DNA from: Brevundimonas diminuta
GTDB taxonomy: Bacteria; Pseudomonadota; Alphaproteobacteria; Caulobacterales; Caulobacteraceae
Assembly: GCF_022654015.1 (NCBI RefSeq)
Contig: NZ_CP073063.1
Span: forward strand, 2,604,001 to 2,668,000
DNA length: 64,000 bases
Direction: 5' to 3'
A program made the translations under genes and the position numbers. This document shows positions 16,684 to 25,059 of the stretch, piece by piece (within the stretch, counting starts at the first letter, position 1; every line of letters starts with the position of its first letter). The notes under the pieces are model-generated. The model worked only from the letters and a program-made list of their open reading frames with translations. It was not told where the DNA came from and did no database searches.

Positions 16684-17487
16684 CTAGCCGGCGAGGGTGG
16701 CGACCGAGCCGGAATCCACCCGGATGCCCGCACCGTTGATAAAACTGGCGCGCTCCGAACATAGGAAGGCCACGGCCGCCGCCACCTCCTCCGGCTTGCC
16801 CCTGCGATCCAGGGTCATTCCGGGGCGCTCTTCCTCCAGGAAGCTCTTGATGGCCTCGTCGAAGGTTTCGCCGCGTTCCTCGGCGCGCTTCTTCATCATG
16901 GCGTCGGTCATCGGGGTGGCGATGAAGGCGGGCGAGACCGTGTTCACCAGCACATTGTCGCAGCCGTAGGCCTTGGACAAGCCCTTCGCCAGGCTGAGAA
17001 TGCCAGCCTTCGAGGCGCAATAGGCCAGTTCATCGACATAGGGCTGGACCGCATCCTCCGACGCGAACAGGACGACACGGCCCCAGCCCGAACGCCGCAT
17101 GGCCGGAATGGCCTGGCGGCACATCCGCACCGCGCCCATCAGATTGATGTCGAGCGTCTCCAGCCAACCGGCGTCATCGACATCCAGGAAGTCGCCGGTC
17201 GCGCCCGTCACGCCCGCTGCGTTCACATAGATGTCCGGATCGCCCATGCGGTCTCGGACCTCCGCCCACAGCCGTTCGACATCGTCGGCCCTGGTCACAT
17301 CGCCGGTCACGCCGATGCATTCGCCCAAGGCGGACAGCTCCTGGACGGCTTCATCCAGCGTGCCGTCCGGCTTGTCGGTCAGGGCGACCCGTACGCCGGC
17401 TTCCAGCAGCAGCCGCGCCGTCTCCTTGCCCATGCCGGAATCGGCGCCGGAAATGAGGGCGATACGCCCCTTGATCCCGAGGTCCAT
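16684..17487 (-). CDS. SDR-family oxidoreductase of the GMC/GADH3 operon
   Basis: A 267-residue short-chain dehydrogenase. SGADSGMG (13-20), NAAG motif, and the catalytic YCASK in the second half (PYVDELAYCASKAGILSLAKG). The C-terminus has GAGIRVDSGSVATLAG, usual for the fabG-like group. The ATG at 17487 is picked because a strong ribosome site (CAGGAG, 7 bases upstream) precedes it; longer in-frame extensions run into the GMC gene. Its start overlaps the GMC stop (TGATG). Last gene of a hydrolase-GADH3/GMC/SDR operon, so it probably oxidises or reduces a related alcohol or sugar. The substrate is unknown. Confidence 0.88.
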   Translation of the reverse strand: MDLGIKGRIALISGADSGMGKETARLLLEAGVRVALTDKPDGTLDEAVQELSALGECIGVTGDVTRADDVERLWAEVRDRMGDPDIYVNAAGVTGATGDFLDVDDAGWLETLDINLMGAVRMCRQAIPAMRRSGWGRVVLFASEDAVQPYVDELAYCASKAGILSLAKGLSKAYGCDNVLVNTVSPAFIATPMTDAMMKKRAEERGETFDEAIKSFLEEERPGMTLDRRGKPEEVAAAVAFLCSERASFINGAGIRVDSGSVATLAG

Positions 17488-19031
17488 CACAAATCTCCTG
17501 TTCGTTGACGTTCGAGGAAACGATCGGCTGTGCGCAGGGCGACGGCCATGAGGGTCAAGGCCGGGTTGGCCGAAAGCGCGCTGGGGAAGACGGAGTTGTC
17601 GCAGACGTAGAGGTTGTCGATCTCGACGCTGCACCCGTCGCCGTCGACGACCGCCCCGTCCGCCTTGTCTCCCATCCGGCAGCCGCCGATGGTGTGCGCC
17701 GAACGGGCCACTGCGAAAATGTCCTCGGCGCCGGCGGCGGTCCAAATCCCCGTCATGACGCGTCGGGCATGGGCGTCCAGACGCCGCTCGTTTTCGCCAT
17801 AGCTGAAGTCGATCCGCGCCTTGCGCAGCCCGACGGCGTCGATCTCATCGGACAGGGTCAGGCGGTTGTCGTCGTTCGGCAGACACTCTCCATTGATGCC
17901 GATCCCGGCGAGCCGGCGATAGTTGCGCAGCGTATCCACCAGCGGCGCGCCCCACAGGCCCGCGCCGCGCGCGAACCCGCCCGCCAGGGTGACCGGCATG
18001 ACGCCAAGGCTTTGGATCAGATAGCCGCCGGCGAAGTTCGCGTCCGAGGGACGCACCATTTCTTCGCTGATCAGGGAAGACGGATAGCCGCGGTTCATCG
18101 ACATGTCGGAGTCAAACCGCCCCCAGACCTGGGTCGCCACATGGGTCATGAAGTTGCGGCCGACTTCGCCGCCGGCGTTGCCTAATCCCCAGTTCAGCAG
18201 CAGGCGCGGCGTCTCGACACCGCCCGCACAAAGGAACAGCGCCCGGCAGTTCAGCCGATGATCCTGGCCGTCGCGACGATAGATCACGGAATTGATCCGT
18301 CCACCGGCGTGACGCTCGACGCCGATCGCCCGCGCGTTGGCGATGATCTTGGCGCCGTTGGCTGCGGCCATCGGCAGAAAGCTGTTGTCCGCGCCGCCCT
18401 TGGCGCCGGTCCGGCATCCTTGATGGCAGGCGCCGCAGTTGACGCAGGCCATGCGGTGGGGTGTCGTCCCAACCGCTCGATCGCGAGACAGCACGGCCGC
18501 CGGCGCATCCGCAACCTTGAGCCCGACCGCACTTGCGCCACGGGCCATGGCGTCCGCCGGGGCGTTGCGCGGCACAGGCGGATAGGCGAACTGTCGGCCG
18601 CCCCAAGGATAGTCGGCCGGGCCCGAGACCCCGATCACCGCCTCCACGCTCTCGACGTAAGGTTTCAGTTCGTCCCAGCCGAACGGCCAGTCGCGTCCGC
18701 GCCCGGTCTCCGAGGCCAGCGTCAGATCACGGGGATCGGGTCGCGGGCAGAAGGCGCCCCAGTGCAGCAGCGAGCCGCCGACGCCCTGGCCGGAGTTGTT
18801 GGCCCCAAAGGCGGTCGGGTTGTGCCCTCCGCTGAGGCGTTCCTCCATCCAGTAAAGGTCTGCCGTCGTTTCGTCGGGCGTATGCTCCGCCGAATCGAAG
18901 GCCCGCCCCGCCTCCAGCACCGTGACCGACAGCCCGGCCTTCGCCAGCCTGGCTGCGATCGGAGCCCCGCCGGCGCCGCTGCCGATGATGACGACATCGG
19001 CTTCGTCGGCCGTCCTTGCGGGCGCGCTCAA
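17487..19031 (-). CDS. GMC-family FAD oxidoreductase (gluconate-dehydrogenase large-subunit type)
   Basis: A 514-residue flavoprotein of the glucose-methanol-choline family. Dinucleotide-binding GSGAGG (17-22) within DVVIIGSGAGGAPIAARLA. A cysteine-rich stretch NCGACHQGCRTGAKGGADN, as in the gluconate/sorbitol dehydrogenase large subunits, is followed by the C-terminal catalytic block AHTIGGCRMG and SVFPSALSANPALTLMAVA. It begins with TTG at 19031, giving a TTGA overlap with the preceding stop, with GGGAGGGCGAGGG upstream as ribosome site; a longer ORF to 19247 is only overlap with the neighbour. Its partner subunit 3 is fused to a hydrolase in the upstream gene. No twin-arginine signal is seen here, so export, if any, would depend on a partner. 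Confidence 0.88.
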   Translation of the reverse strand: MSAPARTADEADVVIIGSGAGGAPIAARLAKAGLSVTVLEAGRAFDSAEHTPDETTADLYWMEERLSGGHNPTAFGANNSGQGVGGSLLHWGAFCPRPDPRDLTLASETGRGRDWPFGWDELKPYVESVEAVIGVSGPADYPWGGRQFAYPPVPRNAPADAMARGASAVGLKVADAPAAVLSRDRAVGTTPHRMACVNCGACHQGCRTGAKGGADNSFLPMAAANGAKIIANARAIGVERHAGGRINSVIYRRDGQDHRLNCRALFLCAGGVETPRLLLNWGLGNAGGEVGRNFMTHVATQVWGRFDSDMSMNRGYPSSLISEEMVRPSDANFAGGYLIQSLGVMPVTLAGGFARGAGLWGAPLVDTLRNYRRLAGIGINGECLPNDDNRLTLSDEIDAVGLRKARIDFSYGENERRLDAHARRVMTGIWTAAGAEDIFAVARSAHTIGGCRMGDKADGAVVDGDGCSVEIDNLYVCDNSVFPSALSANPALTLMAVALRTADRFLERQRTGDL

Positions 19032-20386
19032 CCCTCGCCCTCCCGCAGCAAACGCCAAGGTTCGGTGCGGTCCGCCGCTGTCTGGTCGTAGCCTTGGAAT
19101 TGTCCTTCGCCACCCGTGGCGAAACCGTCGTAACCAATCTGGGCCCAGGTGGCCGGCAGCGACATCCACAGGCGCGCGACCTCGGAGACGACGTCCTGGA
19201 ACCACAGCCTCATGGCGTGCGCCGAAAGCCCGCTTGGCTCTGCCCACTCGCCCTGTGAAATGGCGCGCAGGATGCCGTCCTGGCGATCAGAGGCCAGGGT
19301 TGCGAACTTCGGCGCCATGGCGGCGATCTCATCCAGTCCGCGTCGCCAGGCCTCGGTGTCCGACGGAAGATCGGCGAACCGCCACCCATCGCCCTGTCCG
19401 CTGGAGAGCCCCACATCCAGACGCCGCGCCAAATCATCCGGATCGCCTGCATCCGGCAAAATACGCGCCATCATCGCCGACAAAACGGCGCGCTGGGTCG
19501 GGTTCAGGACGCCGCCGTCGGCTTGGACCGGACCGAAGTGACGATCCAGCATTGCGCGTCGTGTGCGATCCGACACGCGATCGGACGCCATCAGACCCAC
19601 GAAGCGTGGAGGCAGCGCAGATGAACCGAGCTTCTCGACAAATTCCAGAACCAGGCCGGCGAGACGGTCCGGCTGTTCCTGAGGGATCAGGTGCGCCGCA
19701 TCCGACACGACCACCACGTCAGCGGCGCGATAGTGAGGGGCGTTGACACGCCGCTGCGCCGCCTCGCCCAGATCGCCGTCCTGTGCGCCGGCGATGATCA
19801 GAGCAGGGAAAGGCAGGACGCCGGCCTGATCGGACCAGTCCTCGCGCGATCCTTCGGCCAGCCATCCGCGCCAGGCTTGGGGACTTGACCGCGTGAAATC
19901 GGCCAGCGCCTGATCGAAAGCGGCTTGCGGCAGACCGGCGGCCGTATTGGCGTCGATGAACTGGCGCCCCCGATCCTCGATCCTTGTCGGATCGTCGAAC
20001 CAGGTCAGCATATCCGCACGCCTGTTCTCGTCCATCGGCTCCGGCGAGGGCGGCGATCCGGCGACCAGCACGAGGCCCAGCAACCCGCTCAAACCCGCCG
20101 CCCCGTCACGCGCCCGTGCAGCGATCAAGGTCGCGAACTTGCCGCCCATGCTGTGGCCGACAAGGATCCAGCGTGCGAGAGCGAGATCAGTCAGACGACG
20201 GCTCAGGTCGTCGAGCACGACTTGGACATCGCCATGGCCTTCCGGCGCCCTGTCTCCAAACCCTGGAAGATCGATCGCGACCGTCAGCACCTCATCGGCA
20301 AGCCGCTCGATCACCGCGTCCCAATCGTGGCGGCTCGATCCCAAGGAATGAAGGAAGACGACAGCGAGGCGGGTATCTGTGGGCAT
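19028..20386 (-). CDS. Alpha/beta hydrolase fused to gluconate 2-dehydrogenase subunit 3-like domain
   Basis: A 452-residue two-domain protein. Residues 1-255 are an alpha/beta hydrolase: HSLGSSRHDWD near 13, nucleophile elbow GHSMGG with Ser79, probable acid Asp203, and catalytic His232 (DAAHLIPQEQPDRL). Residues about 293-450 match the gluconate 2-dehydrogenase subunit 3 family (LNPTQRAVLSAMMARILPDA, then ARLWMSLPATWAQIGYDGFA). Normally subunit 3 is a separate small protein that partners the GMC large subunit. Here it is fused to a hydrolase and lies directly upstream of the GMC gene. The fusion suggests hydrolysis (ester or lactone) and oxidation of the same compound in one complex, which is inference. 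Confidence 0.82.
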   Translation of the reverse strand: MPTDTRLAVVFLHSLGSSRHDWDAVIERLADEVLTVAIDLPGFGDRAPEGHGDVQVVLDDLSRRLTDLALARWILVGHSMGGKFATLIAARARDGAAGLSGLLGLVLVAGSPPSPEPMDENRRADMLTWFDDPTRIEDRGRQFIDANTAAGLPQAAFDQALADFTRSSPQAWRGWLAEGSREDWSDQAGVLPFPALIIAGAQDGDLGEAAQRRVNAPHYRAADVVVVSDAAHLIPQEQPDRLAGLVLEFVEKLGSSALPPRFVGLMASDRVSDRTRRAMLDRHFGPVQADGGVLNPTQRAVLSAMMARILPDAGDPDDLARRLDVGLSSGQGDGWRFADLPSDTEAWRRGLDEIAAMAPKFATLASDRQDGILRAISQGEWAEPSGLSAHAMRLWFQDVVSEVARLWMSLPATWAQIGYDGFATGGEGQFQGYDQTAADRTEPWRLLREGEG

Positions 20387-20523
20387 GCAGGGGCTTTTTC
20401 AAAAGCGAAGACGCGAAACCCCGTCCTTGTCGGTCGGCGGTCGTCGATCAGCGCGCCACCGGCGGAATTGCTCCCAACAAAACAGAACCTGGACGTCGAA
20501 ATCAGCTCTACACCGCCCTGGCC

Positions 20524-23500
20524 TCAGGCCGCCGCCAATTCGGTCAGAAGCCTTTCAATGAAGGCCGTGTCGTGCGGTTGATCGTTGGCGGCGTCGACGA
20601 TCATGCGATCGTCGGACCAGCGTCGATCGTCGCCCAACGGGAAGGCGGCTTCCATGCCGGGCCGACGCGCCGCCGCGATTCGCAAAGCCGTCGCCTTCGG
20701 TCCCGACACTATTTCCGTGACGCCGGCATCACGGGCGAGCGCCGCCAGGCGACGGCCGGTGAACAGGTCCTCTGCCGGGTCGGGTAAAGGGCCGAACCGA
20801 TCTTCGGCCTCGTCTCGCAGGGCGTCGACATCTTCCGGCGTCGTGGCGCGCGCCAACCGGGCGTAAAGATTGATGCGCACGGTTTCGTCTGGGATGTAGT
20901 CCGCCGGCAGATGCCCTGTCGCGCCGACGTTCAGACTGGGAGAGGCTTGGTCTGGATCGGGATCGCCTTTTGCAGCCGCGAGCGCCCGAGCCAGGACGGC
21001 CTGATACAGGGCCGAGCCGATCAGCCTGACATGTCCGGCCTGTTCCTCGCCCACCAGATCGCCGCCGCCGCGCAGGTCCAGATCGCGTCCGCTGATCGCG
21101 AAGCCCGCCCCCAGTCGGTCCAGAGCCTCCAGCGTCTGCAAGCGCGCTTCCGTGGCCGCCGCCATCGGCGCTTCGGGATCGGAAAGCAGATAGGTGAACC
21201 CCTGTCGCCGCCCCCGGCCGACACGCCCGCGCAGCTGATGCAGTTGCGCCAGGCCGAACCGGTCCGGCCGCCAGATCAACATCGTATTGGCGCGCGGCAC
21301 ATCCAGGCCGGTCTCGATGATGTTCGTGGCCAAAAGCACGTCCCCCTCGCCGTCGGAGAAACGGCTCATAACCTCGTCGATCGCGGACGGGGACATATCG
21401 CCGTGCGCCGAGACCACGGACAGCTCGGGCGTCAGGGTCTTCAGGCGTTCCGCCAAGGGTTCCATATCCTCGATCCGCGGCACGACCACGAAACTTTGGC
21501 CGCCCCGCGCCTTCTCGCGCATCAGCGATAGGCGAACCGCCCCAGCGTCGAACGGGGTCATGAAGGTTCGGATCGGCCGACGTCTCGCGGGTGGACTGGC
21601 GATCAGGCTGACGTCCTGAATGCCGACCATGGCGCTTTGAAGAGTCCTCGGGATCGGAGTGGCCGACATCGACAACAGATGCGGCGCTTTCTCTGACAAG
21701 GCAGATTTCATCTGCGCGCCGAAGCGGTGCTCCTCATCGATGATGACAAGCCCAAGGTCGAAACACGCCAATCCTTCCGACGCCAGGGCCTGCGTACCCA
21801 CCACGACGCGCATGGAGCCGTCCGCCAGACCTGCCTTGACCGCCCGCGCCTCCGCGCTGTCTGCGGCGCGCGACAGATGGCCGATTTGAATGTCCGTGTC
21901 CTTGAACCGTCTCTTGAAGACCTCGAAATGCTGGCGCGCCAGGACGGTGGTCGGGGCGACGACGATGACCTGTTTGCCGGCAAGGGCCACGGCCGCCGCG
22001 GCGCGCAGGGCGACCTCGGTCTTGCCGAAACCGACATCGCCGCAGACGAGCCGGTTCATGGGCTTGCCGGATCCCAAGTCCGCCAGGACCGCCTCGATGG
22101 CGCGCGCCTGATCGGCCGTTTCGGGGAAGGCGAACCCGGAGGCGAAGCGGGCGAGCGCCTGGCGCGGCGCGGTGATCGGTTCGGTCCTCAACGCTGCGCG
22201 CGCCTCGGCCCGGGCGGATAGAGCAGCTGCGGCCTCATCGATCTGCGCGCTGACCTTGGCGCGACGCTTCAGCCATCCCTGCGTATTCAGTCGATCCAGC
22301 GACACCGCGTCCGGCTCCGAGCCGTAGCGCCAGATTTTGCCGAACTCCTCGATCGGCGCGAGAATGGTTCCTCCGCCATGATACTCGATGCGCAGAACGT
22401 CGCGCTCCACGCCATCGGCAGCGACCCGCTCCAAAGCCTTCAGGACGCCCAGTCCGTGGTCTTCATGGATGACCACATCGTCCAACCGCAGTTCTGTCTC
22501 TCCGAACGCATTGTTCGTGTCGCCGGATGCTCGCGCGATCCGGCCGCCGAAGATATCCGAAGGCGTCAGGACGACAAGACCGGTCGCCGACTGGCGGAAA
22601 CCTGTGTCCAGATCGGCGGTTATGACGGCGATCTGCCCGGGCTGCAGTGGCGCGATCGCGCTCCAGCTCTCTAGCGCCACGGGCGTATCGATATCGTGGC
22701 GACGCAGCAGGCGTAGGACGATCCTGTGCTCATGAGGCAATCCTGTCAGGACGATGCGATCGCCCGCCTCGCGCCGCTCGGCAACGAACTGTTTCAGGGC
22801 CCGCCCCGGCGACTTTTTCAATGCGAAGGCCGGCGTAGCCGCCCAACCCTCGACGCTCAAGGGTTTAACCCCTTTTAACGCCTGATGAACGTCCTGCTCC
22901 GTCAGATAAAGGCTGTCGGGTTTCGGAGGACGCGCGCCCTCGCTGAACCGCAGGCGAGTGTCATAGGCTTCGGCCACATGCGCGCGAATGCGTTCGAACC
23001 GATCCTCCACGCCAACGTCGGTCAGGATCATCGGCTTGTCGAGGAAATCAAACAGGGTCGTCGAGGTCTCAGTATCGATCAACGGCCCGGTCTCCTGACG
23101 ATCGGGATCGTCATCCTCGGACGACCGGTCGCTCCACTCAGCTGCCGGGGTCAGACAGATCGTCTGGATCTCGGCGCCCCGGCGCTGCGACACGGGATCG
23201 AAGGCATGGATTTCGGTGATCCGGTTCGCCTCATCCAGGGCGATGCGATAAGGCGTTGCAGACGCGGGCGGGAAGACGTCGACCACCGCGCCGAGCAGAG
23301 CATACTCGCCAGGTTCGTCGACCCGCTCATCCGCCGCATAGCCTGTATCCATCAAAAACGATTCCAAGACTTCGCGATCCAGCGCCTCGCCCGCCGCGAC
23401 CGACAAGCGGGCCTTGATCCGTTCGCGCGACGGCGTCCGCTGCACGATCGCATCGGGCGAGGCGACCAGGAACACGGGCCTTGCGCCGGCTTCGTCCAGG

Positions 23501-23829
23501 GCGCCCAAGACGGCCATCCGCCGCCCCATGCTTTCCCGCGAAGGCGCAGCGCGGTCGTAGGGCAGGCAGTCCCAGGGCGGCAGGACCAGCACCTCGGCGT
23601 CCTTCACCATCGGCGAGAGCGCCGCCGCAATCTCATCGGCGCGGCGTTCGCTGGTGGCTATGAACACCACGGCCTGCGAGCGCCTTGTCTTCATCTCGGC
23701 AAGTCCAGCCGCAACGGCCGCCGCCGGCATTTTCCAACGCTTGCCGTCGTCCTGCTCGGGCGCTGGCCCTCCAACGAGGACCTGTTGGCCCGTGGCGGAA
23801 AGATCGGTGTCGGCAGGTGATGATTTCAT
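20524..23829 (-). CDS. mfd: Mfd-type transcription-repair coupling factor / SF2 translocase
   Basis: A 1101-residue cytosolic DNA translocase with the full Mfd order. UvrB-like N-terminal modules (WDCLPYDRAAPSRESMGRR; GEYALLGAVVDVFPP). RNA-polymerase-interacting CarD-like domain near 445-520 (VVIHEDHGLGVLKALE). Translocase with Walker A GDVGFGKTEVALRAA near 595, DEEH box (VIIDEEHRFGAQMK) near 695 and SATPIPRTLQSAM. Helicase C domain with LRGRVGRGRRQGFTYLL. TRCF C-terminal domain from about 966 (PADYIPDETVRINLYARLA). Mfd removes stalled RNA polymerase at lesions and recruits UvrA. At 1101 residues it is slightly short of the usual 1150. Whether it is the only Mfd of the genome or a second copy cannot be judged from this window. 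Confidence 0.88.
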   Translation of the reverse strand: MKSSPADTDLSATGQQVLVGGPAPEQDDGKRWKMPAAAVAAGLAEMKTRRSQAVVFIATSERRADEIAAALSPMVKDAEVLVLPPWDCLPYDRAAPSRESMGRRMAVLGALDEAGARPVFLVASPDAIVQRTPSRERIKARLSVAAGEALDREVLESFLMDTGYAADERVDEPGEYALLGAVVDVFPPASATPYRIALDEANRITEIHAFDPVSQRRGAEIQTICLTPAAEWSDRSSEDDDPDRQETGPLIDTETSTTLFDFLDKPMILTDVGVEDRFERIRAHVAEAYDTRLRFSEGARPPKPDSLYLTEQDVHQALKGVKPLSVEGWAATPAFALKKSPGRALKQFVAERREAGDRIVLTGLPHEHRIVLRLLRRHDIDTPVALESWSAIAPLQPGQIAVITADLDTGFRQSATGLVVLTPSDIFGGRIARASGDTNNAFGETELRLDDVVIHEDHGLGVLKALERVAADGVERDVLRIEYHGGGTILAPIEEFGKIWRYGSEPDAVSLDRLNTQGWLKRRAKVSAQIDEAAAALSARAEARAALRTEPITAPRQALARFASGFAFPETADQARAIEAVLADLGSGKPMNRLVCGDVGFGKTEVALRAAAAVALAGKQVIVVAPTTVLARQHFEVFKRRFKDTDIQIGHLSRAADSAEARAVKAGLADGSMRVVVGTQALASEGLACFDLGLVIIDEEHRFGAQMKSALSEKAPHLLSMSATPIPRTLQSAMVGIQDVSLIASPPARRRPIRTFMTPFDAGAVRLSLMREKARGGQSFVVVPRIEDMEPLAERLKTLTPELSVVSAHGDMSPSAIDEVMSRFSDGEGDVLLATNIIETGLDVPRANTMLIWRPDRFGLAQLHQLRGRVGRGRRQGFTYLLSDPEAPMAAATEARLQTLEALDRLGAGFAISGRDLDLRGGGDLVGEEQAGHVRLIGSALYQAVLARALAAAKGDPDPDQASPSLNVGATGHLPADYIPDETVRINLYARLARATTPEDVDALRDEAEDRFGPLPDPAEDLFTGRRLAALARDAGVTEIVSGPKATALRIAAARRPGMEAAFPLGDDRRWSDDRMIVDAANDQPHDTAFIERLLTELAAA

Positions 23830-23913
23830 CCTGGCTCAACCCCGTGGTCAGCCGGGGGTTGCGCCCGCTTTCGTACCCCCAGTCGTTTCAGCCGCCAGCG
23901 CGACGGAACCGCC

Positions 23914-23957
23914 CTAAAAGGAAGTTGCAGGATCTTTTCGTGCGGCGGCTATTTCGG
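23914..23957 (-). repeat. Shared 44-bp 3'-tail repeat, copy 1
   Basis: About 39 of 44 bases match 53869-53912. On the minus strand both copies end a reading frame with the same peptide, EIAAARKDPA(T/N)(S/P)F and a TAG stop. The flanking sequences are unrelated, so this is a short dispersed segment, not a gene duplication. Confidence 0.65.
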
Positions 23958-24351
23958 CCGTGGCCGTATCGAACGCATGGCCTAAGCCACAACGAAACGA
24001 TGGAATGCTGTCATCATTCGCGCGTCTCGGACAAATTGGCGAACCAATCCGCGTAGGGGTGTTGCGCACCATGCGCCGATTGAGATCCGGTGAGCCGTCG
24101 CTCCACCAAACTGGCCCCCGCTCGCCCAGCCCCACCTTGGCCTTTTCCACGCTCCGCCGCGATGCGGCCAGAGCATCTGGATCCTCAGCCGCCAGGGCCG
24201 TCCGCACCGCCCGGCGCGCCGACATCAGATGATGCACCAGTTCGTCCCTCGCCGCAGCCGACAACGCTGGATTGGCGCATCGCCAAAGCCGGCCTCGCAC
24301 CACGAAATAGCGGCCGTCTGGAGTCGTAGGGTATCGGAAGGGCTGCTTCAT
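23914..24351 (-). pseudogene. Decayed copy of a two-gene cassette (conserved hypothetical + DUF1810 remnant)
   Basis: The first about 100 codons (MKQPFRYPTTPDGRYFVVRG...) are nearly identical to the intact 112-residue protein at 47668-48006. Near 24054 one base is missing relative to that copy (plus-strand GCGTAGG against GCATAAGG), so RNTPYADWF becomes RNTPTRIGS and the frame runs on. Restoring the base puts the stop at 24014-24016, giving exactly 112 residues. Overlapping that stop as ATGA, as in the intact locus, starts a DUF1810 remnant (TAFHRFVVA then stop), and traces of its ETAMAELAA segment survive as DTATAEIAA. The run-on frame ends in a tail shared with the GT2 gene at 53869. A sequencing error could explain the missing base but not the loss of the DUF1810 body. 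Confidence 0.75.
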
Positions 24352-24697
24352 CGTCGGGACAACGCGCAGCGCGCCCGATGGGCACCGCCCAGAGGCTTCA
24401 AGCCTCTGGGTGATCGGGCTAGCGCAATCTGCGGACTTGACAGAACCTCTGCAGATTAAGGTGCCTCATCTCCACTAAACCGTCGAGGATTCGTTATCGT
24501 TATCAGCGCATAAGCTAGCAACTCGAGCGCTTCGCCCGTGCCTTCGCGCGGCCTCAGGATTGTCGGACGACGAACTTCCCGGCGGCGTCTGTGGCAGACC
24601 GGGATCCAAAGAGATGCTGTTCAATCTTTGATGGGCTCGTGGAGCCATGACCTCGGAAAGCTGAACAGCAGGAGCGATGGTAGAAGCCGCCAGAAGC
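24352..24697. other. Intergenic region with no gene recognised
   Basis: About 350 bases between the decayed cassette and the methionine control region. The first 17 bases upstream of the cassette start (GCGTTGTCCCGACG on the minus strand) are conserved with the intact copy at 48006, so its promoter region was duplicated too. I see an AATCTGC/GCAGATT dyad around 24421-24452 enclosing a TTGACA, and a GCTGTTCA/TGAACAGC dyad around 24614-24670. No reading frame here looks coding. Confidence 0.5.
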
Positions 24698-24715
24698 CAT
24701 AAGGATATCCTTATG
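24698..24715. promoter_or_regulatory. Perfect 18-bp palindrome upstream of the cobalamin riboswitch
   Basis: CATAAGGATATCCTTATG is a perfect inverted repeat centred on GATATC, about 40 bases before the riboswitch and in a good place for a repressor operator on the mesX-mesD promoter. ArsR-family methionine-cycle repressors (SahR type) bind AT-rich palindromes with a similar centre, so such a regulator is a candidate; this is inference. Confidence 0.6.
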
Positions 24716-24756
24716 TGTTTCTTGACTTCGGCGTCGGGTGCGGGTCTCATGAATAG

Positions 24757-24936
24757 GTCGAGGTTCTGCGCGTCGCCTCCGGGCGATGCGGAGCTAAGAG
24801 GGAAGCCGGTGTGATGCCGGCGCTGCCCCCGCAACTGTGAGCGGCGAGCCGAAGGTCCATTTCGTGTCACTGACGCCTTCGGACGTTGGGAAGGCCGGAC
24901 CCGAAGCCGTGACCCGTGAGCCAGGAGACCTGCCCC
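24757..24936 (+). promoter_or_regulatory. Cobalamin (B12) riboswitch
   Basis: The conserved core is plain to see: GGAAGCCGGTGTGATGCCGG (24801-24820), CTGCCCCCGCAACTGTGAGC (24823-24842), a GGGAAGGC segment, CCCGAAGC, GTGACCCGTGAG, and the B12 box GCCAGGAGACCTGCC (24920-24934). It lies on the plus strand about 125 bases before mesX. Adenosylcobalamin binding would switch off the downstream genes. That fits a B12-independent methionine synthase, which is needed only when B12 for MetH is scarce. The boundaries are approximate; the outer P1 stem was not traced exactly. Confidence 0.95.
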
Positions 24937-25059
24937 GACAGATAACGTCCTCCGGCGGGGTGTCCGGTCAGGTCGCATGAACGCCGTGACGGGATGACTG
25001 CGCGCGAGCGGTCGCGCGTCCCTGTCCGCTGTCTCGCCACAGCATCAACGGCAGAGACC

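Noticed and set aside
22885..23820. 311-codon plus-strand frame opposite the Mfd gene
   Set aside because: Shadow ORF: the Mfd UvrB-like modules on the minus strand are clear through the region.
24475..24978. 167-codon open frame on the minus strand across the riboswitch
   Set aside because: It runs through the conserved cobalamin riboswitch core on the opposite strand and has no protein-like pattern.
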